Positions 33,303-44,330 of a stretch of DNA of 64,000 nucleotides are shown in pieces. Origin of the DNA: Piromyces finnis. Lineage: Eukaryota; Neocallimastigomycota; Neocallimastigomycetes; Neocallimastigales; Neocallimastigaceae. The position numbers and the translations under genes were made by a program. Position 1 is the stretch's first letter. Each line of letters opens with the position of its first letter. The notes beneath the pieces are model-generated. The model searched no databases and was not told the origin of the DNA. It saw only the letters and a program-made list of their open reading frames with translations. The stretch covers positions 744,001-808,000 of the forward strand of contig MCFH01000016.1 of assembly GCA_002104945.1 (NCBI GenBank), written 5' to 3'.

Positions 33303-33944
33303 ATGACTTCAGAATATAAAGAAAAGGTATTAGATGTAAAGGTAGAAAATCTCCCTTTTACCAACTTTTTAACATCTCGTTATTCAATGACAGTTAGAAT
33401 TCCAGCCCAGCAAACCTATGACTTTGCAAAAAGTGAAGGAATGTCATTTTTCAATCTAACAACAGCTTGTTTATTAAAAGCTATTAATGAAATACCTGAA
33501 TTTAAATATCGTATTAAAGACGGACATGTGGTTGAATATGAAAAGATAAATGCCATTTCTCCAATTATGCAACCAGATCATTCCATTTGTGAAATTGAAA
33601 TTAAACCTATCTCTGAATTTAATTCTATTAAGGAATGGAATAGTTATATTGAAAATAAAAAGAAAAATATTGAGGACAATCAATTTATAGTGGAACCCAG
33701 TCTTAGAGATGTTCTTCCAATAGCTAATTTTTCTTGCATTCCTTGGATTAATTTTGATTCTATGACTAATATTATTGCTGAACCAAATCAAATTATGCCT
33801 GTAGTTAGTTGGGGAAAATTTGTTGATGGAAAAATACCCATTTCCTTAACAGCTAGTCATATTTTTGTTTTTGGTTGGCAATTTAAACTTTTTTATGAGA
33901 AAGCTGAAGATTACTTGACTCATCCAGAAAAATTAATTAATTAA
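33303..33944 (+). CDS. Chloramphenicol-acetyltransferase-like protein (bacterial type), 213 aa
   Basis: Matches the type A CAT family: trimeric acetyl-CoA-dependent O-acyltransferases of bacteria with a normal length of about 210-220 residues. Visible signs are FTNFLTSRYSMTVRIPA (19-35), FFNLTTACLLKAINEIPEFKYRI (49-71, the family's substrate-site helix and strand), the core NFSCIPWINFDSMT (142-155), PVVSWGKF (166-173) and the active-site segment SLTASHIFVFGWQFKLFYEKAE (181-202). The catalytic His is kept as His186. The structural Asp of the usual HHxxxDG is Phe190, and the preceding His is Ser. Activity on chloramphenicol is therefore doubtful; another alcohol acceptor or loss of activity is possible. 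It is intronless and bacterial-like in sequence, so lateral acquisition is likely. Confidence 0.78.
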   Translation: MTSEYKEKVLDVKVENLPFTNFLTSRYSMTVRIPAQQTYDFAKSEGMSFFNLTTACLLKAINEIPEFKYRIKDGHVVEYEKINAISPIMQPDHSICEIEIKPISEFNSIKEWNSYIENKKKNIEDNQFIVEPSLRDVLPIANFSCIPWINFDSMTNIIAEPNQIMPVVSWGKFVDGKIPISLTASHIFVFGWQFKLFYEKAEDYLTHPEKLIN

Positions 33945-34351
33945 TCCTACACCTATTTTAACCTTTAAAAATTTTAAATTAAAATATATATATGTATTTT
34001 TTAATTATAAAATAATGTAAATTAATAAAAATGTTTATTGAAGAATCTATCACCAACTTTAAAATCTATACGACAACAGTTATAAAATATTCTATAACAT
34101 TTTGAATTTTAAAATTCCATATGTATAAATTTCCATGTTATTAAATTCATAATTTATAAAATAATAGATTCTTATAGGCGTTTATTTTTTATATACGCAC
34201 TATTATTTTAGTAAATATCCTAGACAGTCAATGATAATATTCAATACTATATCATATTTATATATATTATTTTGTTTAATTATTGTAAAATATATTTTTT
34301 ATTTATGGTCAAAATAAGCATAAAACCACACATACATTTTTAAAAAGTAAA

Positions 34352-34386
<35 letters not shown>

Positions 34387-34407
34387 TAGTAGTAATTCTA
34401 CCTATTT
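33945..34407. other. Spacer upstream of the LINE insertion
   Basis: A/T sequence with a dinucleotide AT tract at about 34351-34377. No gene. Confidence 0.55.
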
Positions 34408-34421
34408 ATATATATAAATAG
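34408..34421 (+). repeat. Left target-site duplication of the LINE (14 bp)
   Basis: ATATATATAAATAG here is repeated exactly at 40187-40200 after the poly(A) tail. Exact identity indicates a recent target-primed insertion. Confidence 0.85.
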
Positions 34422-34593
34422 ACCCTCTTGGGAACGTGCCTTCATTTATTTAATAAATGTAGTTTCTCAAGGGGGTCTACTCATGCTCATGGTACTGAGA
34501 GAGTAGGAAGAATTAAATCCAAGTATTGCGCAATGGATACTTGGTTAGTCTTTATTTGGAAATATTATTAGGACTAAGCTCATGGTACTGAGC
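34420..34593 (+). ncRNA. Structured 5' leader of the LINE (hairpin chain)
   Basis: At least five stems follow one another at the element's 5' end. (1) AGACCCTCTTG (34420-34430) pairs with CAAGGGGGTCT (34468-34478), 11 bp with one G-U, enclosing a small hairpin CATTTAT/AATAAATG. (2) CTACTC (34477-34482) pairs with GAGTAG (34501-34506), enclosing CTCA-TGGTAC-TGAG (34486-34499). (3) CCAAGTAT (34519-34526) pairs with ATACTTGG (34537-34544). (4) TTAGTC (34545-34550) pairs with GACTAA (34572-34577). (5) GCTCA-TGGTAC-TGAGC (34578-34593). The 14-mer CTCATGGTACTGAG occurs twice. Stems 1 and 2 overlap by two bases. No hammerhead core (CTGATGA...GAAA) is present, and an HDV-type double pseudoknot could not be drawn. 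Function is unknown. Confidence 0.55.
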
Positions 34594-37500
34594 GAACAGA
34601 GTTGATAATTTGAGTGTTAGTTGTTATATCATATATCCCTTACACCTTCAACTTATTTTCTAGATAGTAGTTGCTTTAACAACTTTTATAACATATTATT
34701 TTAAACTTAAAATTGTTTGATTCGGTAGTATTAAATACTGATTTTGAATATTTCTTGATTTCATTTTTATTTTAGCTTTCATCGATAATTTGTTATCCCA
34801 GTTTACTACTTATTCTCTTTGTTCTTTTATTCCTTTTTTATTCTTTATATGTTGATTAGTCAGATAGTTTTGTTTTTTCAGTTAGTTGGTTATTCCTTTC
34901 ATTTATTCTTGAGTTTCGTGTGGGGTGCAGCTTTCATTACTATAATCATATTTAATCTTTTATTTTTTCTATTTTTATTATTTTCGAGGGGCGCGGCTTT
35001 TTTATTTTTCCTTTATGATTTTATATGATTCTAGTAATATCTTTTTTTATTTCTTATTTTTTTGTAACTCTAGATTTTCCAAGGAATCTCTTTTCTACTA
35101 ACATTCTTTTGTATACTTTTTCTATCTCTTTTCTATATATATATATTTCTTATACTTTATATTATATGTATATTTATATATCTGTATAACTTAAGTAGGT
35201 TTATTATGGACTATTATGGTAAGTATTAACACCTTTTTTTCTTTAACATTTCTATTATCAAAGCTTCTATCCTGGAAAATCGAGTATTCTATTTTTATAT
35301 TGTAAATACTACTCTTGTTTCAATTTTATCTTTAAAAAAAAAAAAAAAAAATTTTATTATGTTTACCCAAAATTCTTCAACTTTTTTCCATTATTTTTGA
35401 TATAACAACTTTTCACTCTTATTATCTCTCTACCTTACAACATAAACAACCTATATGAATGTTCAATTTCAACAATCAGAATCAACACAATACAATTATC
35501 ATCCAATAAATTATACAATTCTTATTAATATAAAGAGCTTTCAAAATACAGTTATAATACAGAAATCCAAAGTGATAGATATTCAAAATTTATCTTTCCG
35601 TTTAAAGTCTTCAGTAGAGTTAGAACTAAGTTTGTCAACAACTTAGCCACTTTTCCAGTTATAAATTTAAAATATTGTTTGACAAATAATCCACTTGCTA
35701 TATATTATATCCGTCTTTACTATTATTATTTTTATTTTACTATATATTTTATTTCATTATCTTATTTATATCATTATATCAATACTTCAAACTATTAATA
35801 TCTATTGTCATAATAAGTTCTTTCAAAATGAACAATACCAATTGTACTGTACCTACCTTACGACGTGGTCTTCGTTTCTTCGGATCTAACTCCAATAAAT
35901 CATATCTAATTTTTATCCATGATCTTAGTTCATGGTCAAAACAACGACTAATGGAATTTCTTTTAAAGGACATTCAACCTTTCAATGATATTCTTCAATC
36001 CCTCACCAAAAAATATTCACAATCACTCGGTATCTATTTCATTCTTAAAGTCAATGGAAAATGTCCGCTTAAAGCCATGTTACTTATACACTCACTTTCT
36101 GAAAAACTCCCAATCTCTAGTAAAATATCTTGGAAATTCATTGATAAGCTCAAAAACAATAGATCATACAAAAACAAACGATCTATCAAATCTACTACTG
36201 GTCCACTCTCTGACGATTTCTATTTTAGTCATCTAAGCTCTAATGCTTCCTTTTTCAACTTATGTACTTGTTGGAACATCAATGGTTGGAACCCGGAGAA
36301 AAAGGACGGTGTTTTATACTTCATCTCTGTTTTCAAACCTGTATGTGTCTGTCTTCAAGAAGTAGGTAACAGCCAATTCCTCTGTGGTAATGCAATTTCC
36401 TCCCCATGCCTACCGAACTATAAACCAGTACACAGACGTGCTAATCCTAAAGTTCCAGGTATGAGAGGACTTTACATTGGTGTTCATAATTCTTGTTCCT
36501 TTACTCCTGAACCTCTTCTATATAAGTACATCATTTCAGTTACAATATTGTCATTTTGGAACCAGAGATGTACCATTGGTAATATTTACTTCCCGCAAAC
36601 TAGATGGCCGGATGCTAGATTAATTGCCTTTGATGAACTTGATAAGTGGTTAACAACGCATAATAAATTCAACCACCCAGCTATCCTTGTAGGAGACTTT
36701 AATATGTCAGCTATTAAAATCAAATCTTATATATCACAACACTTCCCGGATTGGACTATGGCTGAGTTAACTGGTAATAATTTTACCTGGGAAAAAGGAT
36801 CTAAATCTTCATGCATTGATCATATTATATACAACAAAGCTATGACAGAACACATAAACAAATCTTCAGTTTGTGAAGTTTTCCACGATGTTTCTGATCA
36901 CAAACCGATCCTTGTGTCTTGTAAAAAAGACTCTTCGGATGGTTTCAAAAAGCCTAAGAAGACCTTTAAGTGGTCAAGTCATATCTGTAACACAAAGTGT
37001 TCTGACATTCTTACTAGTAATCGCTTTGCTGTTCTAGCTTCCGAGCTTGAAGCTAATTGTGATAGCCTTTCGGCTGACGATATGGTTTCAAGATTTTTAG
37101 ATACTTCCAAAACTATAGGTAAAGAAATAAAAGCCATTGTGCCCGCAGATTTAAAAGGTCCAGCATTCCATTGCCCTCAATACATCAAAAACTTATCACA
37201 TGAAAAACACCTGGCTTACAAAAATATTAAGCCCCTTTCAGATTGCGCTGACATGGAAAATTATCTTAACCAGTTCTCCATATACCAAAATCTATGTAAT
37301 ACCATCAAAAAGGTTAAGAGCAAATTCAGATCCAATCTCTATAAAGCTAATATTGTTTCTATCGGTAAACATTTTATTGATAAAAGCTTTAGACAAGGTT
37401 GGAAAGGCCTTAAAAAACTTGCCAAACCAAGTTATTCGTCCTCCCATGTTTCAACTATTAAGGACAAGAATGGCAAGGATTTATTTACTCCTCAAGAACA

Positions 37501-40153
37501 ATTAAAACGTTGGGCTGAACATTATGAAAATCTTGCATCTGATGTTACAAATCACAGCTTAAATCGTGGTTACTGGGAAAGAGCCTTCCAATTCAACCAT
37601 ATCAACCAAATAGCATGGGATATAAATGGTCCCATTTCTATTGAGGAAATTAGAAATGTTGTTCTGTCAATGAAGAATAACAAGGCTCCAGGTCCCGATG
37701 GTATCCCAATTGAATTTTTCAAAGCTTTCTTTTGTAACGAAGAACTGGAGAAAGAACATAAGTCTGCTGGAAATTGTCTTAAATTAATTTTTAATAAAAT
37801 CTGGAATGGTTCCTTTCCTTTGAAATGGAACTCTGCTTCCATTGTTTCTATTCCAAAGAAAGGCGATCTCTCAGACTGTAATAATTATCGTGGTATTTCT
37901 CTCATCAATGTAGGTCTTAAAATTATTTCAAAAATTGTAACTAATAGAATTTCAAAGTATGCTCTTTCTCATAATTTTATAAGACCTGAGCAATTTGGTT
38001 TTCACAATAAAGAAGAATGTATTAGCTTATTTATTTCCATTAGAGAAATCTGTCAAAGAAGGAAATTTAAAGGAAAAGCCACTTATGTCGCCTTTCTAGA
38101 CCTTAAAAAAGCATACGACTCAGTTCCTATTTTTAATATCCTTACAAAGTTATATAAATTAGGTATACGTGGTAAATGTTTTGATTTTCTCAATAATCTC
38201 TACTCTACCTCTAAAGCTCGTGCACGTTTCTTGGATATGCTTTCCAATGGATTCCCTATAAACCGTGGTGTAAGACAAGGATGTCCTCTTTCTCCTATAC
38301 TGTTTAACCTCTTTATCAATGATATTTTAAATAAATGTGAAAGGCTTGGAGTTAGCTTAGGTAATAAACGTTGTTGTGGTGGCCTTTTCGCTGATGACAT
38401 TGTTTTGATTGCTCCTAGTAAGAAGAACCTTCAAAAGATGCTCAATCTAGTCCTTGATTGGGCTAATTTAAATGAAATGTCTTTTGGAATAAATAAATGT
38501 GCAACTATTGTTGTTAAACCTATCAACTTTAATAGATCCCCTAGTTATGTCGACCCAACATTTTACATCGGTATGTACTCGATTCCAAAGGTTTCTTGCT
38601 ATACTTATCTTGGAATCCCATTCGACGAAGATCTTTCTTTGACTCCTATTCTGTCTAATATGTACAAAAAAGTTCAGAATTCTTTATTCTCTTTTAAGAA
38701 CTTCCTCACCAACAATTGTGTTCCTATTGGCTTAAAAAACATAGTAATTCATTCTTATATTTTAAGCAAAGTCTCTTATTATGCTCCTTTGCTTGGTTCC
38801 AACAAAAATAGAACTAGAAGAGTCCAATCTCTTATCAATACTGCTGTTTTATGGAGTGTCAATAGCTTTCACAATAAAAGTTTTAATAACAAAGATTTTG
38901 TTTTTGAACGAAATTCATTTATTAGTCTGTATGCTCTTACAAGAGATATGAAGATTCCTACCCTTTCAGGTATTTGTGCTGCGCAACAAGTGAAATGCTT
39001 TGTTAAATGGAGAAAATCAAATTGTATAATTAAAGATCTCGTCCGATCTATTCCTCCCATGTCTCATTACTCTTGGGCCAAAGAATCTTGTTCACTACAT
39101 AAGAAGCTTATGAAAATAAATATTAAAAGTACTAAAGATATTAGAGAATATTATTGGAATAATAGTAGCCTAAATAATGGAAGTAAAGCCCTCAGATATA
39201 CTAACAACAAATTCCTTAATTCAAATCGCCTAATGCATATCGGTCTCAACAAACCTCACTTAAATTTAGGAATTACCTGGATTATTCGTATTCGATGCGG
39301 TTATGAAAATACTACCCGAATTGCTATTGCCAGTAATAGAGTTACTCCTGACTGCCCTCGTGTCTGTCCATGTTGCGGATATGACGAACAATCTTTTTAC
39401 CATTGGATATTAGAATGTTCTGCATTCTCTGAATACAGAGCTTCTTCACTTAGCTTTCTTGACGATCTTTTTACCCTTTTTTACAATAAATATAAGAACC
39501 AATTCATCACATACTTACTCCCCGAAACGGAAGTAAGAAAAATAATTTATAACTATATTTTTACGTTCCTTCTTGGTGGAACTTTAGCTTATGATGAGCT
39601 ACATATCGATAAGGCGGAACAAAGACATTTGAATGAACAGCTTTACAGTTCATCGGGGTCTCATGTTCCATATGTAGAGGGTCTCGCGGCTTTTCTTACT
39701 AAAACAATCCCTATCATTAGTAGCTCTATGAAGCTACTTTTTGATAGGTTTAGTAAGACACCTAACGTAATCAAGAGCGCCGACGTCGTACCGATATGGC
39801 AAAGGAACATTTCCAATGTTCCGTACACAGGGTTCAATGTTAGTATTTCCTCAAATTCGAATGAAAACATTATGAACTCATGGGAGAGTTTAGTGGACAC
39901 CACACTATCATACCTGATGTTACTTCTTTTTTTTATTTCATTTAATTTATTAGGTAGGGACCAATCCCACACAGTACAAATTGCAGAGTTCATTGAACTT
40001 TTATGCAACTTAAATAATTATTTTATATTTTTTTATTTTTATATTTTTATTTATTATTTATTATATCATTATCAATATGTATTATCACCTAATATTATGT
40101 AATATCACTAATTAAGTAAGTAAATAAATAAAAGATGTGTATTCTCTTCCTAG

Positions 40154-40187
<34 letters not shown>
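34421..40187 (+). mobile_element. Full-length non-LTR (LINE) retrotransposon, about 5.77 kb
   Basis: The element runs from the end of the left target-site duplication to a 31-base A tail (40157-40187). Layout: a structured leader of about 1.4 kb (34421-35827), one long ORF (35828-40102), a short 3' UTR (40103-40156) ending CCTAGTCT, then poly(A). Base composition is clearly richer in G/C than the flanking DNA. The ORF is undamaged and the flanking duplications are perfect, so the copy is young and may be competent. No convincing ORF1 is present in the leader. The protein order of APE endonuclease, reverse transcriptase and CCHC knuckle is that of APE-type LINEs; the exact clade cannot be fixed by eye. 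The first base is uncertain by one, because G34421 belongs to both the duplication and the first hairpin. Confidence 0.92.
35828..40102 (+). CDS. LINE polyprotein: APE endonuclease, reverse transcriptase, zinc knuckle (1424 aa)
   Basis: It carries out target-primed reverse transcription: it nicks the chromosome and copies element RNA from the nick. Residues 1-140 are basic and unassigned. The endonuclease/exonuclease/phosphatase domain runs from about 145 to 365, with CTCWNINGWN (about 145), CLQEVGNS, NIYFPQ, ILVGDFNMS (about 287-295) and the terminal SDHKPI (about 356). Reverse transcriptase motifs are NNKAPGPDGIPIEFF (about 618), NYRGISLINVGLKII, QFGFHNK, AFLDLKKAYDSV, GVRQGCPLSPILFNLFIND (about 813) and the catalytic FADD (about 853). 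A CCHC-type knuckle CPCCGYDEQSFYHWILEC lies near 1180. All catalytic residues are present and the frame has no stop. The last 50 or so residues are hydrophobic and may be read-through into former 3' UTR. The start is the first ATG that precedes the endonuclease in frame. Confidence 0.93.
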   Translation: MNNTNCTVPTLRRGLRFFGSNSNKSYLIFIHDLSSWSKQRLMEFLLKDIQPFNDILQSLTKKYSQSLGIYFILKVNGKCPLKAMLLIHSLSEKLPISSKISWKFIDKLKNNRSYKNKRSIKSTTGPLSDDFYFSHLSSNASFFNLCTCWNINGWNPEKKDGVLYFISVFKPVCVCLQEVGNSQFLCGNAISSPCLPNYKPVHRRANPKVPGMRGLYIGVHNSCSFTPEPLLYKYIISVTILSFWNQRCTIGNIYFPQTRWPDARLIAFDELDKWLTTHNKFNHPAILVGDFNMSAIKIKSYISQHFPDWTMAELTGNNFTWEKGSKSSCIDHIIYNKAMTEHINKSSVCEVFHDVSDHKPILVSCKKDSSDGFKKPKKTFKWSSHICNTKCSDILTSNRFAVLASELEANCDSLSADDMVSRFLDTSKTIGKEIKAIVPADLKGPAFHCPQYIKNLSHEKHLAYKNIKPLSDCADMENYLNQFSIYQNLCNTIKKVKSKFRSNLYKANIVSIGKHFIDKSFRQGWKGLKKLAKPSYSSSHVSTIKDKNGKDLFTPQEQLKRWAEHYENLASDVTNHSLNRGYWERAFQFNHINQIAWDINGPISIEEIRNVVLSMKNNKAPGPDGIPIEFFKAFFCNEELEKEHKSAGNCLKLIFNKIWNGSFPLKWNSASIVSIPKKGDLSDCNNYRGISLINVGLKIISKIVTNRISKYALSHNFIRPEQFGFHNKEECISLFISIREICQRRKFKGKATYVAFLDLKKAYDSVPIFNILTKLYKLGIRGKCFDFLNNLYSTSKARARFLDMLSNGFPINRGVRQGCPLSPILFNLFINDILNKCERLGVSLGNKRCCGGLFADDIVLIAPSKKNLQKMLNLVLDWANLNEMSFGINKCATIVVKPINFNRSPSYVDPTFYIGMYSIPKVSCYTYLGIPFDEDLSLTPILSNMYKKVQNSLFSFKNFLTNNCVPIGLKNIVIHSYILSKVSYYAPLLGSNKNRTRRVQSLINTAVLWSVNSFHNKSFNNKDFVFERNSFISLYALTRDMKIPTLSGICAAQQVKCFVKWRKSNCIIKDLVRSIPPMSHYSWAKESCSLHKKLMKINIKSTKDIREYYWNNSSLNNGSKALRYTNNKFLNSNRLMHIGLNKPHLNLGITWIIRIRCGYENTTRIAIASNRVTPDCPRVCPCCGYDEQSFYHWILECSAFSEYRASSLSFLDDLFTLFYNKYKNQFITYLLPETEVRKIIYNYIFTFLLGGTLAYDELHIDKAEQRHLNEQLYSSSGSHVPYVEGLAAFLTKTIPIISSSMKLLFDRFSKTPNVIKSADVVPIWQRNISNVPYTGFNVSISSNSNENIMNSWESLVDTTLSYLMLLLFFISFNLLGRDQSHTVQIAEFIELLCNLNNYFIFFYFYIFIYYLLYHYQYVLSPNIM

Positions 40188-40191
<4 letters not shown>

Positions 40192-40200
40192 TATAAATAG
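40187..40200 (+). repeat. Right target-site duplication of the LINE (14 bp)
   Basis: Exact copy of 34408-34421 directly after the A tail. The next base is G, so the reconstructed empty site is a perfect 22-bp palindrome made of CCTATTTATAT and its reverse complement. Confidence 0.85.
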
Positions 40201-43200
40201 GTTAAATAATTTTTAAATTATTTTTATGCATTATGATATGGATCCAAAATTCAAAATAACTTTACAATTTTATGGATAGGATTATTTAATTAAAAATAAA
40301 ATAAAATCAAATAGAAATATTTTAATTTAGAATTAATTTTAAATTGTTAAATTACTTTAAAATGCTTAAATTATAAAATAATTATTACTTTTTTGATTTT
40401 TCTATAGTGTTATACTATGCCAACTTTATTAACTCTTACTCATACTAATTAAGTATATTTTCATTAATTAAAAAAAAAATATTTAAAACTCTTTAAAAAA
40501 AGATTGAATATTAATTAATATTTAATATGTAATAAAAAAGGTTAAATTAATAATGAAATATCCATAAATTTTCTTGTTTATCCTTTCTATTTAAATAAAA
40601 ATTATTATTTTTTTTTATTTTATTCCTAATTTATATAAATGAACTTATACCTACAAAAAATATTATTTATTTATAATATTTAGATAATAGTAATGAAAGA
40701 CAATTAATATTTTGTAATACATATAACATATATTTAAATATAGTTTTATGAAAACTATAGAATATAAAAATAGTATATGATAGAATATAACAATATTATG
40801 GGTTGATTTATATTAATATAATGCTAATAATTCAATCTATATATAATATATATTTATAAAATAAAATTGCCTTTTTATTAAGATTTTTTTTCCTTTTTCC
40901 TTTTTATAATGATAAACTTTTATTAAAACTCTAATGATAAAGGAAAATCTTTCAAGAAGCATCTTTTCCGTTGTTAAAATTGATGGTAGGCCGTAGCAAC
41001 ATTAATTAAATCTTTCTATTAATAATTTCTTTTTAATAAAAAAATTAATTAGATGAATAAAATAGAAGATTTTTTGTTAAAATCTTATTGGTTGATTTCC
41101 TTTTTTAATTTTGAATTGGTATAAAAAAGTATTAGGGAAAGTCGTAAGATCCATTTATTCCTAATTCATATAAAAATATATTTAATATATTTTATATTCA
41201 AAATACACCATACACACCGTTATAATATATAATAAACATAAATTATATTTATTATTGTTATCCTTTCAAAAAACAAAATGTAGAACTTTTAATCCTTTGG
41301 TTTGATTAGAATAATATTCGTCCTACAAATGATGCAATGATAAATGTTATTAATAGTAAAAAAATTAGTCACCAAAAAAAGATTTCCTATATTACTGCTT
41401 ATTTAAAATACATTAAATATTGTTAGTCAAAAATAATTTCCATATATTAATTAATACTATAAATAGTATTTTTAGATAAATTAAAATATATCATGATATA
41501 TGCAAAAAAAAAAAATGCTTAATTTAATAGATATAATTTATAAATTAAATGATAAAAAAAGTGAGTAAATGTAATGGGTTAGTTTTAATTATCATAGAAT
41601 CATACTTTAGCTAAAGTAAATATATAAAGTATTATTTTATATAAATGAAATAAATATAAAAATAATTTGTATAGAAATAGATGTTGAATTATTATATTGT
41701 GCGATAAATAAACTATTTTAATTCTCATACTTTTATTTCATTTTTTTATTTCTTATTGTATATGAAAGAAGGCAATGAGTCAGTCTACATTTTTGATGCC
41801 TATTAACTTTTTTATTTTATACAGCATGAAGGATAAGTTATAAAGTACATTTAATTAAATTTTATGCTTTCTGTCCTTGTAAATGAGATTATAAAAGTTA
41901 AATTGATTTTACTTTGCATCCTTTTTTTTTTTAATTTTAATTTTTGTTTTGTTTTGTTTTACCCATAAATAGAAAGATTTAAGATGGAGAAAAAATACAT
42001 TTTTTTTATTCTAAATAGTAAAAACAAATGCAGAAATTAAATCAATTCTAATTAAATTAAAATATATTAATTCTTTTTTAAATGTGAATCACCATCTTAA
42101 TAAGGCATAAAGAGAAACTAAAAATAAATAATCAAGAAGGTGTTGAAATATGCTATTAATAATAGAAGATCATAGGATGAACCTATTTTTGTTTCATATT
42201 CTGCAAATGTTTTATTTTTATTGAATGATCTTTTTTTTTCTGTATATATTTTCTGTTAAATGATTTTATCAAAAATTATAAAAAAGACTATGAAATAAAA
42301 AAAAAAAATCATGGGGTTGGCTAATGAATAATGTGATTCATTAATTCATTGTAATACTTTATAATAAATGAGGATGAGTAACAAATAGTAATACCGCCGT
42401 AATACCTATATAATAATATTCCTTAAACTAAAAGCAAAATGTAACCATATCAAACCATTATATTGCTTCAATTTTGTGTAATTAATATTTTCTTTTTCTT
42501 ACAATATCATAAAAATATTTGGTCATCACCTTCTAAATAATAGATTTTTTACTTAAAAAAATGGCTTAGTCTTTTTTTTTTTTTTTAAAAAAATGGTGAT
42601 AGATAAGTTACAAATTGGGATTATGTGCCCTTACTTTGCGTGGATTTATATAATCATGATGTATATAATAATAATAATAAAATAAAAATAATAATCATTA
42701 ATAATGAATAAAATGAATAGAGAAATGCACTTTTTATTATATAATAAAATTATTACACAAAAAAAAAATAAAAATTTCCATTTGGCTTTTTTTCTGTAAT
42801 CCTAAATTAAATTTAATATTATATTTTAATTTTCAATTGAAATGTTTTATCCTTATAGAATATAGTTTATTTATATATATTATAATGTACTATTTATATA
42901 TAATATACTATATTAAAATGTATTATAAATATAAATAAATTAATTCAAACAAAAGTATATTAAATAAACTTTATTTTCTAGGTTAATGTAAAACATAGAA
43001 AATAATAAAAATTACTATTATAAAGTTATTATATTATAATACTTAATATTATATTGTTGAATTGTACTCGTATAGATTTATATTATACCTCTAATAAATA
43101 ATACATAATATTAATAATATATTATAAATATACTATAATATCAATTTAATGATTACATAATATTATAAAAAAAAACCATATCACAAATTCTTGTTTTGAT

Positions 43201-44330
43201 ATAGGATTAGTTGGGATTATCTTTTTTTTTGTTACATATATAAAAATTGTATTATAATATAATTACCAGTATTATTATATCATATATAACCATTTATTTT
43301 TATATAGGACCTATAGAATTACATAAGAAGTTTTTTTTTTTTTCTTACACTAATTCTCACACATTATATTAATAACCTATATGGCATTTAAATTAAATTC
43401 ATAATTCCATTGGGGATTCTATAATAATATATTTTAATATATGAATATTATATTAAATAACAATTCAACTCAAGTATTTAAATATATAACACATATATTA
43501 CATTTAATTTTGATTTTAAAAATTTAAGTATAATCATCATCGCCTTATGAAAATTTATATAAAATTAACCTATGAATAATATAATACAGTACACTGTAAA
43601 TAATTCATAAATTAAATTATAAAAAAAAAAAAAGAATATTTCTACTTTTTTTTTTAATATAAATAAATTTGTTTTTTTCCAAAATGGAAAGAAATATTTA
43701 ATTCAACTTTTATTTTAATATTATAAATAATATCTTTTTTTTTTTTTTTTTAAATATTGAAAAATCTTTTACAAAATTATATAAAAGACTATTATAATAG
43801 ATGATATAAAAAAGTTGTAAAGACTTGAAGACATAATATATTATAATATATTATTAATAAATTAAATTAAGAAAAAAAATTGATTATTGGTTATATGTGA
43901 TATGTTTAATTATTAATTTATCATATTGTATTATATCTACATACTTTAAAGAAAAAATATGATAAAATTATAATTAGAAAAGCAAATTCTCGTTTTGATA
44001 AAAAAAAAAAAAAATGTTATTATATTGTATATAGCAAAGCAAATTTTTGTAAATAAATTAAAAGCCAAATTGTATAGAACATATTTAAATTTTAATAAGA
44101 GGAAAAATTTTGTATAAAATCGTAAATAATAAAAAACAAAAATCTAATTTAAAAAATATATTGTAAATAATATATAAGAAAAAATAAAAGGAATTGTATA
44201 TATATTTTTAAAAAAAAGTAATTAAGGAAAAAATAAAATATCATAATTATTTGACTTGAAAAATATAAAAATTATCTAAAAGACATTAGAAAAAATCCAG
44301 TAAATTTTACTATCATAAATAATTTTAAAA
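40201..44330. other. A/T desert, 4.1 kb
   Basis: No ORF of coding character, RNA gene or ordered repeat was recognised on either strand. There are scattered poly(A/T) runs. A spliced gene with very short exons cannot be excluded by eye. Confidence 0.5.

Noticed and set aside
34421-34510. HDV-like or hammerhead ribozyme at the LINE 5' end
   Set aside because: No CTGATGA/GAAA core, and no P2 strand could be paired to complete an HDV double pseudoknot. Kept only as a structured leader of unknown function.
34819-35646. Possible ORF1 of the LINE (two short frames)
   Set aside because: The first is hydrophobic low complexity. The second (35455-35646) ends early, and its apparent continuation lies in another frame. 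No RNA-binding or coiled-coil signal was seen.
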